Below, one piece after another: positions 19,034 to 27,120 of a stretch of DNA of 64,000 bases. Position numbers and translations under genes: made by a program. The notes below the pieces were generated by a model, which was not told the DNA's origin, searched no databases, and was given only the letters and a program-made list of their open reading frames with translations. Source of the stretch: CAVTAV01 sp963732795 (GTDB lineage: Bacteria; Pseudomonadota; Alphaproteobacteria; CAVTAV01); NCBI GenBank assembly GCA_963732795.1, contig CAVTAV010000002.1:496001-560000 (forward strand). Reading direction: 5' to 3'. Within the stretch, counting starts at the first letter, position 1. Each line of letters starts with the position of its first letter.

Positions 19034-19846
19034 TCAGTCATTAACAATTCGGGCATCGGGAAAGCCGTCGGCGCTGACCTCGGCGCGGACCCCTTCGGCC
19101 GCTTCATCCGAACCATAGGGCCCGAGGCGCACCCTGTACAGAGTGCGGCCGTCGATGACGATGGGCGCGATCGTCGCAGGACCGAGCGCCGAGGCGCGGT
19201 CTTGGATTTCCTTGGCTTTGTCCTGGGTCCCGAACGCGCCGACCTGGACGAACAGCCCGGCGGCCGACGGCGGCGTCGTCGGACCGGCGGCCGGCGCGGT
19301 TTCGGCGGCGGCGCGCACGAAGACGTCGTTGTCGGGCTCGGCCGGGGGCAATTCGTCCGGCGCGTCGGCTTTCTCGACCACGGCCTGGACCCTCACCTTC
19401 GCCGTTCCCGACCGCTCGAAGCCGAGAAGCTGTGCGGCGCGGCGCGAGACGTCGATGATCCGGTTCTTGGCGAACGGCCCGCGGTCGTTGATCCTGAGGA
19501 CCAGCGACCGGCCGTTCTGAAGATTGGTGACCCGGACATAGCTCGGCATCGGCAGTGTGCGGTGCGCGGCGGTGAGCTTGTTCATGTCGAACAGCTCGCC
19601 ATTGGCGGTATAGCGGCCATGAAACTGCGGGCCGTACCAGGAGGCGGTGCCGGTCTGGTCGTAACCGGGCTGGGCCCGCGGCACATAGGTGACGCCGTTC
19701 ACCGTATAGGGATTGCCGACCTTGTATTGACCGCCCTTCGGAGTGGTTGGCGGGGGCGCGGCGTAATGCGTCGTCCCGCAGGCCCCGAGCATCAGGCCGA
19801 GCGCGACGAGCAGACCGGTTCCCCCTCGGATGCGAATTCCCCTCAT
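19034..19846 (-). CDS. rlpA: Septal ring lytic transglycosylase RlpA with SPOR domain
   Basis: A lipoprotein of about 270 residues that cleaves denuded glycan strands at the septum. The start MRGIRIRGGTG gives a signal peptide ending in the lipobox LGACG. The double-psi barrel follows with TASWYGPQFHGRYTANGE, the catalytic-Asp region RINDRGPFAKNRIIDVS, and a C-terminal SPOR repeat (LFVQVGAFGTQDKAKE ... YRVRLGPYGS) that targets septal peptidoglycan. It sits between mlt and dacA, as in other alphaproteobacteria. Confidence 0.94.
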   Translation of the reverse strand: MRGIRIRGGTGLLVALGLMLGACGTTHYAAPPPTTPKGGQYKVGNPYTVNGVTYVPRAQPGYDQTGTASWYGPQFHGRYTANGELFDMNKLTAAHRTLPMPSYVRVTNLQNGRSLVLRINDRGPFAKNRIIDVSRRAAQLLGFERSGTAKVRVQAVVEKADAPDELPPAEPDNDVFVRAAAETAPAAGPTTPPSAAGLFVQVGAFGTQDKAKEIQDRASALGPATIAPIVIDGRTLYRVRLGPYGSDEAAEGVRAEVSADGFPDARIVND

Positions 19847-19877
19847 AGCGTTTGCAACATCCGACACATCAAAGTTT

Positions 19878-19996
19878 GTCATCCCGGCCTTGAGCCGGGA
19901 TCCAGGTCGCACGCTCAGGCCTGCGACACTGGATTCCGGACAGCTCGATTTGCCGACGAGATCGGCGATCTCGGGCAAATCGGCTTCCGGGATGAC
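19878..19996. repeat. Dispersed inverted repeat (type 2, copy A)
   Basis: The element begins GTCATCCCGG and ends CCGGGATGAC. Inner parts (CCGGGATCCAGGTC, GGACAGCTCG, GGCAAATCGGCTTCCGGGAT) match the reverse complement of 23589-23752. It occupies the space between rlpA and the transglycosylase gene. Confidence 0.7.
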
Positions 19997-20021
19997 GGAA
20001 TATGGTCAACGCAGCAGCCCC

Positions 20022-21053
20022 TCAGAGCGCGTCGGACAGGAGTCCGACGGCGAGCGCGTAGAAGTTGGAGCAGTTGTAACGCAGGATCGACCGGAAATTG
20101 GCGTAGGTCAGATAGGCCGGTCCGTCCTTCCCGCCCGGCTGGACGAGCGAAGCCTCGACGTCGCGGGTCGGAAGGTCGCGGCCGTCGAGCCGGCGCACGC
20201 CGAGCGCCTGCCACTGCGAGAGCGGCAATTTCTTGGTGTGATCCTTGAGCGCGCGGGAGCAGGTTTTCGGCGGCTCGGCCTGGGCGAGGGCATCGGCATC
20301 GAAGCCTTCGGGCAATTTCACCTCGCGGCCCCAGGTGAGATCGTCGCGCCAGCCGGCGGATTTCAGGTAATAGGCGATCGAGGCGAAAATATCGCCGGGA
20401 TCGTCCCAGATATCCTTGCGGCCGTCGCCGTCAAAATCGCGGGCATAGACCAGGAAGCTCGACGGCATGAACTGCCCCTGCCCCATCGCGCCGGCCCAGG
20501 AGCCCTTCATATGGGCGAGATCGATATGGCCTTCGTCGACGATCTTGAGGGCGTTGAACAGCTCGGAGCGGAAATAGGACGCGCGGCGGGATTCGTAGGC
20601 CAGGGTCGCGAGCGCCGGGACGACGTCATAGGACCCGGTTACCCGGCCGAAATTCGTTTCGATCCCCCAGACCGCGGCGATGAAGCGCGGCTGGACGCCG
20701 TAAGCCTTGCCCACGGCATCGAGCGTCTTGGCCATGGCGGCGGTCCGCTCGCGGCCGAACTCGATCCGCTTCGGCGTCAGGCGCGCGGAGATATAGTCCT
20801 GATAGGTCTGGGTAAATTCGGGCTGGGCGTTATCGAGCTCGATGACCCGGGGGATCGGCTCGAGGCCCGTCAGCGCCTTGTCCACGGTCGCCTGGGTGAT
20901 CCCCTTGTCCAGCGCTTCCGCGCGCAGCCCTTGAAGCCAATCCGCAAAGGACGGCTGCGCCGCCCCGTTCTCCTCCGCCGTCCCGGACAACGCACCGAGA
21001 CCGACCATCAGGCACCCGACGGCGAGGCCGATCGAGCCACTCCGAAACCTCAT
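20022..21053 (-). CDS. Lytic murein transglycosylase (MltB-like)
   Basis: A 343-residue periplasmic transglycosylase that cuts peptidoglycan to 1,6-anhydro-muropeptides. The start MRFRSGSIGLAVGCLMVG gives a signal peptide; the longer ORF upstream is spurious. The catalytic Glu lies in WGIETNFGRVTGSYDV, and the family block AGAMGQGQFMPSSF is complete. The C-terminal part resembles the peptidoglycan-binding extension typical of the alphaproteobacterial branch. It heads the mlt-rlpA-dacA-tmk string. Confidence 0.93.
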   Translation of the reverse strand: MRFRSGSIGLAVGCLMVGLGALSGTAEENGAAQPSFADWLQGLRAEALDKGITQATVDKALTGLEPIPRVIELDNAQPEFTQTYQDYISARLTPKRIEFGRERTAAMAKTLDAVGKAYGVQPRFIAAVWGIETNFGRVTGSYDVVPALATLAYESRRASYFRSELFNALKIVDEGHIDLAHMKGSWAGAMGQGQFMPSSFLVYARDFDGDGRKDIWDDPGDIFASIAYYLKSAGWRDDLTWGREVKLPEGFDADALAQAEPPKTCSRALKDHTKKLPLSQWQALGVRRLDGRDLPTRDVEASLVQPGGKDGPAYLTYANFRSILRYNCSNFYALAVGLLSDAL

Positions 21054-21314
21054 CTGAACTCCTAACCTCACGCCCGCCCGATGTCTCTGAGGTCCTAACG
21101 CTGGGACCATAGCATCGGATTCGGCGCATATATAGTCCCTAGCGGCGAAAATCGCGTAATCCGGCGATGAGGTCGCACCGGTTGTGCCGAAATAGGACAG
21201 CGCGTTTACCCTTTTGTCCGATTCCGCGACGCCCGGCCCCGCCCGGATTTGGCACGCCACCGCCATCCACCCGGTAACCCCTTGAAATACCGTCATCGCG
21301 CGCGTCAGGCCCGT

Positions 21315-21331
21315 TTGGCACGCGCCATGCA
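21315..21331 (+). promoter_or_regulatory. Sigma-54-type promoter
   Basis: TTGGCACGCGCCATGCA matches the -24/-12 consensus TTGGCACG-N4-TTGCA at all but one base. The invariant GG and GC are separated by exactly ten bases, as required. Transcription would start near 21342 and read towards the hairpins at 21432 and 21487. No RpoN activator site was identified. Confidence 0.6.
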
Positions 21332-21341
21332 CTACTCCGAT

Positions 21342-21516
21342 CGGATACGCGTTGTCGAACGCACCGTTTTCCGGGAACCCGCCGTACTGCCTGCTGTGGA
21401 TTCCCACTCCCGATGGCGAGGCGTTCGAACCGTGTGAGGTCACACACCCCCAGATCCCGTTGTGGCCTCACACACCCTCCTTGACCGGCGACCCCTCGGG
21501 GTCGCCGCTTTTTTTT
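21342..21516 (+). ncRNA. Candidate small RNA with sigma-54 promoter and intrinsic terminator
   Basis: From the predicted start to the terminator the transcript would be about 175 nucleotides. It contains a 12-bp hairpin at 21432-21473 (GTGTGAGGTCAC / GTGGCCTCACAC, one G-T pair) whose 18-base loop is C-rich (CACCCCCAG), then single-stranded CACCCTCCTTG, then the terminator. Exposed C-rich, anti-Shine-Dalgarno-like sequence is common in Hfq-dependent sRNAs of alphaproteobacteria. No protein-coding gene fits this strand convincingly. It does not match a named sRNA family I can recognise. Confidence 0.45.
21487..21516 (+). terminator. Intrinsic terminator
   Basis: The stem GGCGACCCC / GGGGTCGCC (21487-21506) is followed by GC and eight T (21509-21516). 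No annotated plus-strand gene ends upstream, so it probably terminates a non-coding transcript. Confidence 0.85.
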
Positions 21517-21574
21517 CCGCCCGCAAGCTGTTAAGAGGCGAAGCCGTTAAGAGCGTTTCCTGGTTAAGTCGCTT

Positions 21575-21652
21575 CGTCATCGCAAGCGCCGAAGGCGCGT
21601 GGCGATCCAGGATTGCCTGGATTGCTTCACCCTTCTGGGGTTCGCAATGACG
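21575..21652. repeat. Dispersed inverted repeat (type 1, second copy)
   Basis: CGTCATCGCAAGCGCCGAAG at one end and TTCGCAATGACG at the other, with an inner CCAGGATTGCCTGG palindrome. It resembles 8333-8405 in ends and plan. Confidence 0.6.
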
Positions 21653-21694
21653 TCAACCTAATCCGAAAATGCTCTAGGCGGCGTCGAGCCCCGA

Positions 21695-21784
21695 GGATGG
21701 GTGGCCGAGCGGTTTAAGGCACCGGTCTTGAAAACCGGCGTGGCGGCAACGTCACCGTGGGTTCGAATCCCACCCCATCCGCCA
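21695..21784 (+). tRNA. tRNA-Ser (anticodon UGA)
   Basis: A 90-nucleotide class II tRNA. The acceptor stem is GGATGGG / CCCATCC, followed by discriminator G and an encoded CCA (21782-21784). The anticodon stem CCGGT / ACCGG encloses loop CTTGAAA with anticodon TGA at 21729-21731, reading UCA. A long variable arm (GTGGCGGCAACGTCAC) and T loop GTTCGAATC are present, as expected for tRNA-Ser. Confidence 0.96.
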
Positions 21785-21852
21785 TTCAAGCATGGTAAAT
21801 GCCTCCTCGCGTTTGTTATCGTCTCCGGATCATCCAGGGAGGGGGAAGAATC

Positions 21853-22752
21853 ATGTTCCAACGCCATCACGGTCTCAGAGTCCATTTTCTCGCCGCCATA
21901 GGCCTTCTGGCCGCGCTCGCTCTATCACCAGCATCCGCCTCCGCCGCCCAATGCGATCGCGCCTGCCTCAAAGGCATGATCACCCAATACGTCGATTCCC
22001 TCCTCGCCCACGATCCGCGGAAGCTTCCGCTCGCCGACAAGGTCCGCTTCACCCAGGATTCCAAGGTGATGAAGCTCGGCGAAGGCCTGTGGTCGGAGCC
22101 GCTGACCAAGGGGACGTTCCGGCAGGATTATCTGGACACGACGAAGCAGGTCGCGGCGTCGCATATGCAGTTGCTGTCGGGCAAGGAGCAGGTTCTGCTG
22201 TCGGTGCTGCTGCATCTGACGGACTCCAAGATTTCCGGCATCGAGACCCTGATCCAGCGGGTCGAGCCGGGCGCGCGGTTTCAGCCGACCGAGTTCGGCA
22301 AGCCGATCCGCGGCATGAACGATCCGGTGCCGGCGGACAAGCGGCAGTCGCGCGCCTCCATGGTCGCGACCGCCCTCACCTATCCGGAGGGCCTGCGCGT
22401 CGGCAATTTCACCGATGGCGGAACGCCCTTCGCGCCGGAGGCCTACCGGGTCGAGAACGGCGTCATCACGGCGGGCCAGGGCTGCGGGCGCGCGGATTGC
22501 GGCATGTACGCCCAGACCATCATGCTGCATCCGAGCATCATCCCGAACGTCGCCGCGGTGGACGAGCAGAACGGCGTCGTCGTGCTGTGGATGAATTTCG
22601 GCTACACCAATTCCTACGGCCCCGGCAATTCGCTGGTAACCTTCGAGGCGTTCAAGATCTGGGGCGGCCAAATCCACGCCATCAACGCCTTCTTCCGCTC
22701 CCTGCCCTTGGCGACTTCGCGGAACTGGACGTCGTCCGATCCGGCCCGGTGA
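21853..22752 (+). CDS. Secreted DUF8021-like protein
   Basis: A 299-residue exported protein of unknown function. MFQRHHGLRVHFLAAIGLLA begins a signal peptide ending near ASASA. The mature N-terminus CDRACLKGMITQYVDSLLAH with AHDPRKLPLADKVRFT is shared with the protein at 49787-50803 (CDRACLEGMVNKFIAAMVAH), so the window holds two paralogues. I associate this N-terminal motif with the DUF8021 domain, often found in bacteria and fungi with catabolic genes. The ATG at 21853 is chosen for the strong GGGGGAAG site before it. The last 43 bases are duplicated at 23513-23555. Confidence 0.75.
   Translation: MFQRHHGLRVHFLAAIGLLAALALSPASASAAQCDRACLKGMITQYVDSLLAHDPRKLPLADKVRFTQDSKVMKLGEGLWSEPLTKGTFRQDYLDTTKQVAASHMQLLSGKEQVLLSVLLHLTDSKISGIETLIQRVEPGARFQPTEFGKPIRGMNDPVPADKRQSRASMVATALTYPEGLRVGNFTDGGTPFAPEAYRVENGVITAGQGCGRADCGMYAQTIMLHPSIIPNVAAVDEQNGVVVLWMNFGYTNSYGPGNSLVTFEAFKIWGGQIHAINAFFRSLPLATSRNWTSSDPAR
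22700..22742 (+). repeat. Direct repeat, copy 1 (3' end of DUF8021-like gene)
   Basis: A 43-base stretch starting CCCTGCCCTTGGC and ending GTCGTCCGATCC, encoding the C-terminal LPLATSRNWTSSDP. A second copy with three mismatches lies at 23513-23555. The two copies bracket the SpoU methyltransferase gene. Confidence 0.85.
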
Positions 22753-22820
22753 CCGCCGGGTTCGGTGCGGCGCGGTTCCGGCGAGGTCCGTCGGAGGAGA
22801 CGAGGCGCAAGGGCGGAATT

Positions 22821-23501
22821 ATGAAGACCGAAGAAACCCAAAAGTCCAAGCCTTCGGTTCGCAAACGGGCGGATGCCATCAAGTCCTTTCGTTGCAAGAA
22901 CCTGATTGCCGTGATCGAAGACCCGTCCGACATCAAGAATATCGGTACGGTTGTCAGGAATGCGAACGCGCTCGGCGTGGACAAGGTGTATATCGTCGAT
23001 TCCCGCAAGGCGCTGCCCGATGACTGGCAAGACATGCGGGAACGCAAGTCGCTTTCCAAGACGTCGGTATCGGCCGTCAAATGGACCTTCGTAAAGCGCT
23101 TCGACAGCACCGAAGCCTGTCTGGATCACTTGGAGAAACGACACTTCGTGTCGGTCGTCACATCGCCGCATGTGAAAGGCAAAGCCAACGTCTACCTCCA
23201 CGAAGGCGACTTCACGCAGCATACGAAGCTAGCTGTCTGGTTTGGCAACGAACGGAGAGGGATTAGCGATTTGGCCGTAGCGCGGTGCGACATGTGCATC
23301 GCTATACCCATGTTCGGGATGATCGAGAGCCTCAATCTCGGCACCAGCTCGGGTATCGTCCTTTATGAGGTCGCCAAGCAGCGCAGAGAATATCAGAGCC
23401 AATATCGCCGTGGTCGTCGCAGGGGGAAGCGAGCCGAACCTCTGCCAACGGTTATGCCGCGTGACGATCGAGAGGGCAGGCCCACAACAGTTGATGAGTA
23501 G
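22821..23501 (+). CDS. SpoU/TrmH family RNA methyltransferase
   Basis: A 226-residue SPOUT-class 2'-O-methyltransferase. The knot motifs are visible: IEDPSDIKNIGTVVRNANAL (motif 1, with the Asn-Arg pair), AVWFGNERRGISD (motif 2) and IPMFGMIESLNLGTSSGIVL (motif 3, SLNLG/S). The substrate is probably a tRNA or rRNA ribose. The basic tail (RRGRRRGKR) may bind RNA. The start is placed at MKTEETQKSK; the longer ORF upstream overlaps the DUF8021-like gene. The gene lies between two copies of a 43-base repeat derived from its neighbour. Confidence 0.88.
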   Translation: MKTEETQKSKPSVRKRADAIKSFRCKNLIAVIEDPSDIKNIGTVVRNANALGVDKVYIVDSRKALPDDWQDMRERKSLSKTSVSAVKWTFVKRFDSTEACLDHLEKRHFVSVVTSPHVKGKANVYLHEGDFTQHTKLAVWFGNERRGISDLAVARCDMCIAIPMFGMIESLNLGTSSGIVLYEVAKQRREYQSQYRRGRRRGKRAEPLPTVMPRDDREGRPTTVDE

Positions 23502-23512
23502 AACGGGCAGCG

Positions 23513-23555
23513 CCCTGCCCTTGGCCACATCGCGGCACTGGACGTCGTCCGATCC
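23513..23555 (+). repeat. Direct repeat, copy 2 (orphan 3' end of DUF8021-like gene)
   Basis: The copy matches 22700-22742 at 40 of 43 bases by my count and still reads LPLATSRHWTSSDP followed by a stop, but without a gene body in front. It looks like the remnant of a second DUF8021-like gene, or a target duplication around an inserted segment. Confidence 0.8.
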
Positions 23556-23588
23556 TATTCGGTGAGATAGGGTCCGTACTCAATAACC

Positions 23589-23752
23589 GTCATCCCGGAA
23601 GCCGGTTTGCCCGAAATCTTTGATTTCGTTGGCAAACCGAGCTGTCCGGGATCCATTGTCACGAGCCTGAGCCTCTGACCTGGATCCCGGATCGCGAGGC
23701 TCACATGCCGAAAAACCTGCGGTTTTCGGGCTCGCCTAACGTCCGGGATGAC
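23589..23752. repeat. Dispersed inverted repeat (type 2, copy B)
   Basis: Begins GTCATCCCGGAAGCCGG and ends CCGGGATGAC. Its reverse complement aligns with 19878-19996, with about 45 extra bases near one end that contain another hairpin (CCGAAAACCGCAGGTTTTTCGG). It fills the gap before the MFS gene. Confidence 0.7.
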
Positions 23753-23778
23753 AACGAAAATGCTGTTGAATGCAAACC

Positions 23779-25158
23779 CTAGGCCGCTTCGGCCGCCCCC
23801 TCCGGCTTCAGGCGCAGTCCCGGCGCGAGGTGGATCGCGGCGGCGCCGATCAGGGCGACCGCGCCCAGGGTGAAGAAGGCCGCGGTGAAGCTTCCGGTCG
23901 CGTCGGTCAGCAGGCCGATCGTGTAGGGGCTGGCATAGCCGGCGAAGTTGCCGATTGTGGTGATCAGGGCGAAGCCGGCCGCGGCCGCCGCGCCGAGCGT
24001 GAAGGTGCCCGGCAGCGTGAAGATCGTGCCGGAGACCATCACCACCCCCGAATTCGCCAGCACCAGACCTGCCAGCACGATGTATGCGTTCCCGCCGAAC
24101 GTGCCGGAGACCGCCATGCCCGCGAAGATCGTCAGGAAGGCGACGATCAGATGCCAGCGCCGATCGCCGGTGCGGTCCGAATGCCGCGCGTTGAGGATCA
24201 GCACGGTGCAGGGGATCAGGGTGAGCCCGGCCGCCACCACGCCGGTCATGAACACGGTCGTGTGAATCGCCCGGTCGATGATCGTCGGGAGCCAGAACTG
24301 GATTCCGTACAGCATGCAGAGATTGCAGAAATTCGCGACGACGAGGCACCAGATGTTCACATTGCTGAAGGCATCGCGGAACCGGTGCCGCCGCGCCTCG
24401 CCGCTCTGCAGGGATTGCTCCCGCAGCAGATCGCCGGTGACGATCTCCCGTTCGGCCTCGCTGAGCCATTTCGCGTCGCTCGCCCGGTTCGGCAGGAACG
24501 CCAGGAAGACCACGCCCACCAAGGCCGCCGGCAGCCCTTCGACCACGAACAGCCACTGCCAGCCGCGCAGGCCCCCGACCGTGTCGAGGAAGCCCATGAT
24601 ACCGCCCGACAACGGGCTGCCGATGATCGCCGACAGGCTCGACCCCACCAGCATGATGGCGATCGCCTGGCTGCGGGCGAAGCGCGGGAACCAGTTGGTC
24701 AGGAACAGCAGCGCGCCGGGATAGAAACCGGCTTCCGACAGGCCCAGGAAGAAGCGCGCGACGTAGAACTGGTGCGGCGTGCGCACGAACATGGTGCAGG
24801 CCGAGACGACGCCCCACACGATCATGATCCGCGCCAGCCAAAGCCGCGCGCCCACCCGATGCAGGATCATGTTGCTCGGGATCTCGAACAGGCAGTAGCC
24901 GACGAAGAACACCCCCGCGCCGAAGCCGTACATGGAATTCGACAGGCCGAGATCGTGGCCCATCTGAAGCTTGGCGAAGCCAACATTGACCTTGTCGATC
25001 GTGGCGACGGTATAGGCGAGCAGGATCAGCGGCAGGATCTTGGAGGCGATCTTGTTGTAGATCGCCCATCGCTGCGCATCCGGCGCACTGGCTCGATCGA
25101 TCAGATTCACCCGAGGCCCCTCCCCGTCTGCCTGGCGACCGGAATGATGGGGAACCAA
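23779..25158 (-). CDS. MFS transporter, anion:cation symporter (ACS) type
   Basis: A 459-residue inner-membrane transporter with twelve predicted helices. The early block LPLILLAYTVATIDKVNVGFAKL and the motif CLFEIPSNMILHRVGARLW are typical of the ACS family, which imports organic acids such as tartrate, phthalate or hexuronates. FFLGLSEAGFYPGALLFLTNWFP is the family's second signature. The start could be MVPHHS or the valine codon at VNLIDRAS. It is convergent with the SpoU gene and follows, on the same strand, the M20 amidohydrolase, so the transporter may import the product of that enzyme. Confidence 0.85.
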   Translation of the reverse strand: MVPHHSGRQADGEGPRVNLIDRASAPDAQRWAIYNKIASKILPLILLAYTVATIDKVNVGFAKLQMGHDLGLSNSMYGFGAGVFFVGYCLFEIPSNMILHRVGARLWLARIMIVWGVVSACTMFVRTPHQFYVARFFLGLSEAGFYPGALLFLTNWFPRFARSQAIAIMLVGSSLSAIIGSPLSGGIMGFLDTVGGLRGWQWLFVVEGLPAALVGVVFLAFLPNRASDAKWLSEAEREIVTGDLLREQSLQSGEARRHRFRDAFSNVNIWCLVVANFCNLCMLYGIQFWLPTIIDRAIHTTVFMTGVVAAGLTLIPCTVLILNARHSDRTGDRRWHLIVAFLTIFAGMAVSGTFGGNAYIVLAGLVLANSGVVMVSGTIFTLPGTFTLGAAAAAGFALITTIGNFAGYASPYTIGLLTDATGSFTAAFFTLGAVALIGAAAIHLAPGLRLKPEGAAEAA

Positions 25159-25203
25159 GCGGCCGCAGGCAAGCGTTGCGGATTTCGGGGCCGTCTGTTG
25201 GCT

Positions 25204-26527
25204 TTACCTGCCCGCCACCATCAGCACGGATAGTGTGAGCGTCATCACGCCTGTCCGAATGCTGGACGGCTCCGGCGCGAAGAAGGGGGAGTGGTTCACC
25301 GGCACCGGCTCGCCCCGCGATTTGTAACCCGCGATGACCTTGGGGTCATAGCTGCCGATGAAATAGAACACCGACGGCACGCCGGCGCGCACGAATTCCG
25401 AATAATCCTCGCTGGCCGAGACCCCGGGAGCGGAGGCCGGCTGAAGAATGGCATTATTGCCGATGGCGGCTCGCATCACGGACCCTGCCCGTCTAGCAAG
25501 ATCGTCGTCATTGACGGTCGAACCGACGCCTTCGAGATGCTTGATCTCGGGCGCCGGCGCGCGCGCCATGTCGGCGGCAGCCTTTGCCGTCCGCGCAACC
25601 CCATCGAGCAGGAGCTTGCGAACCTCTGGCGAGAACGAACGCAGAGTCAAGCTTGAGAATTGCCCGATCGGGAATGATGTTCGGCACCGACCCCGCCTGG
25701 AAGCTGCCGACGGTGATCACCCCGAACTCGCCGGCGTCCTTCTCGCGGCTAATGATCGTCTGGACGTCGGAGACAAAATGTGCACCGATAACGATGGGAT
25801 CGATCGTCGCGCTCGGCATGGAGCCATGGCCGCCGCGACCGTGAAAGATCACCTCCACCGTGTCCGCCGCCGAGGTCGCCGTACCCGCTTTGACGACGAC
25901 TATTCCCACTGGCTGATTCGTGACATGGGCGGCGAAGCCGTAGTCCGGCTTTGGAAAGCGAGTGAAAAGCCCGTCGTCCAGCATCGCCTTCGCACCGACA
26001 ACTCGCTCCTCGGCAGGCTGACCGATGAACATCAAGGTGCCGTGCCACTGGTCCCTCAAGGCCAAAAGCGTCTGGGCCGTTCCGACCCACCATGCCATAT
26101 GAACATCATGCCCGCAGCTATGGGCTACGAAGCTCTCCTCGCCATCGACAATCTGCTTCGCCCGACTGGCATATGGCAGGCCGGTCTTCTCCTCCATGGG
26201 CAGCGCATCGAGCTCAGTGCGGATCAGCACGGTTGGACCGCTGCCGTTCCGAAAGATCGCAACAATCCCGGTCTTACCCACCTTTTCGGTGACCTCGAAT
26301 CCGAGCTTGCGCATTTTCTCGGCGAGTAGCGATGCGGTGCGGGTCTCCTGAAAGGCGACTTCGGGGTGGGCATGGATGTCTTTATAGATCCGCTCTAGCC
26401 CGTCATAGCTCTTGTCAAGAATTGCATCGATGCGGGCTTTCGCCGCCGAGACGTCCAATTCGCTCGCTTGAGCGAAAACGGGAAGTGTTGCGGCGAGTGC
26501 CGCAAAAAGAAGCGCCGTCGTTTTCAT
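25204..26527 (-). CDS. Exported M20 family amidohydrolase, one frameshift
   Basis: A periplasmic metallo-amidohydrolase of about 440 residues, related to hippurate hydrolase/IAA-amino-acid hydrolase. MKTTALLFAALAATLPVFA is the signal peptide. Metal ligands are visible in AHSCGHDVHMAWW and GQPAEERVVGAKAML, the dimerisation insert in GRGGHGSMPSATIDP, and the last His in PVNHSPFF. The frame changes near 25640, between ILKLDSAFV and LRSFSPEVRKLL; otherwise the sequence is continuous. It is divergent from the Tat-signal gene and sits 45 bases upstream of the MFS gene on the same strand. Confidence 0.87.
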
Positions 26528-26716
26528 GTTTGGCTTGCCCTCCAGCCCTGGCGCACGCAGATTACAGTCGAACGAGCCTCGCGTGCAATTTCGATCCGGC
26601 CTCGTCCTCGTATTCGCCGACACTTCCCATAACGCCCTGGCCTCCCTAAGATGAATGCTGGGGAGGCCGAGAATGGAACGCAGCATGAGGCTGGTTTTCC
26701 GCTCGTGTTTTGTGGG

Positions 26717-27115
26717 ATGAAGCGTCGTTCTTTTCTGAAGTTCTCATTGTTTGCCGCAATCGCCACGCAAACCTCGCGGTCGGCGGTCGCGAGCGTGCTG
26801 GACCCGAGCGCCCGATGTCCGGACAAATTCTTCTATGACGACCGGTTTGGAGACGCGCGGGCAATGTCTGGGCGGCTCGATCGAAGCGCGACTCTAACGC
26901 CAGTTCAGGGAGATGTTACAAAGGTTTGGACCGACGACTTAAAGCGCCTGTCCCAACAACGCTCCCTCACCTTGCGCGGCGTCACGACGGAATCTTTCCA
27001 CTTTTGCCTGACACGCCTGCTCCGCTCCCACGCTCGCGTCGAGACGCGGATCCGGCGGGTCGGCAAAGATCTCTATGCCTGGTCGATCACGTCGACCCTT
27101 TCGAAGACGGGGTAA
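26717..27115 (+). CDS. Secreted protein with Tat signal, unknown
   Basis: A 132-residue protein starting MKRRSFLKFSLFAAIATQ, a clear twin-arginine signal (RRSFLK) with cleavage near AVAS. The mature part has conserved-looking blocks YDDRFGDARAM, LTPVQGDVTKVW and LTLRGVTTESFHFCLTRLL. I do not recognise a named family. It ends six bases before the flavoprotein gene, so it probably belongs to that operon and may serve the periplasmic or membrane side of that pathway. Confidence 0.7.
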   Translation: MKRRSFLKFSLFAAIATQTSRSAVASVLDPSARCPDKFFYDDRFGDARAMSGRLDRSATLTPVQGDVTKVWTDDLKRLSQQRSLTLRGVTTESFHFCLTRLLRSHARVETRIRRVGKDLYAWSITSTLSKTG

Positions 27116-27120
27116 CTTTC

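Noticed and set aside
21249..21534. Small plus-strand ORFs in the mlt-tRNA gap
   Set aside because: They lack ribosome sites and overlap the hairpin and terminator; a non-coding transcript explains the region better.
23555..25069. Alternative minus-strand frame over the MFS gene
   Set aside because: The translation is Arg/Gly-rich without membrane helices; the frame at 23779-25158 gives a clean twelve-helix transporter.
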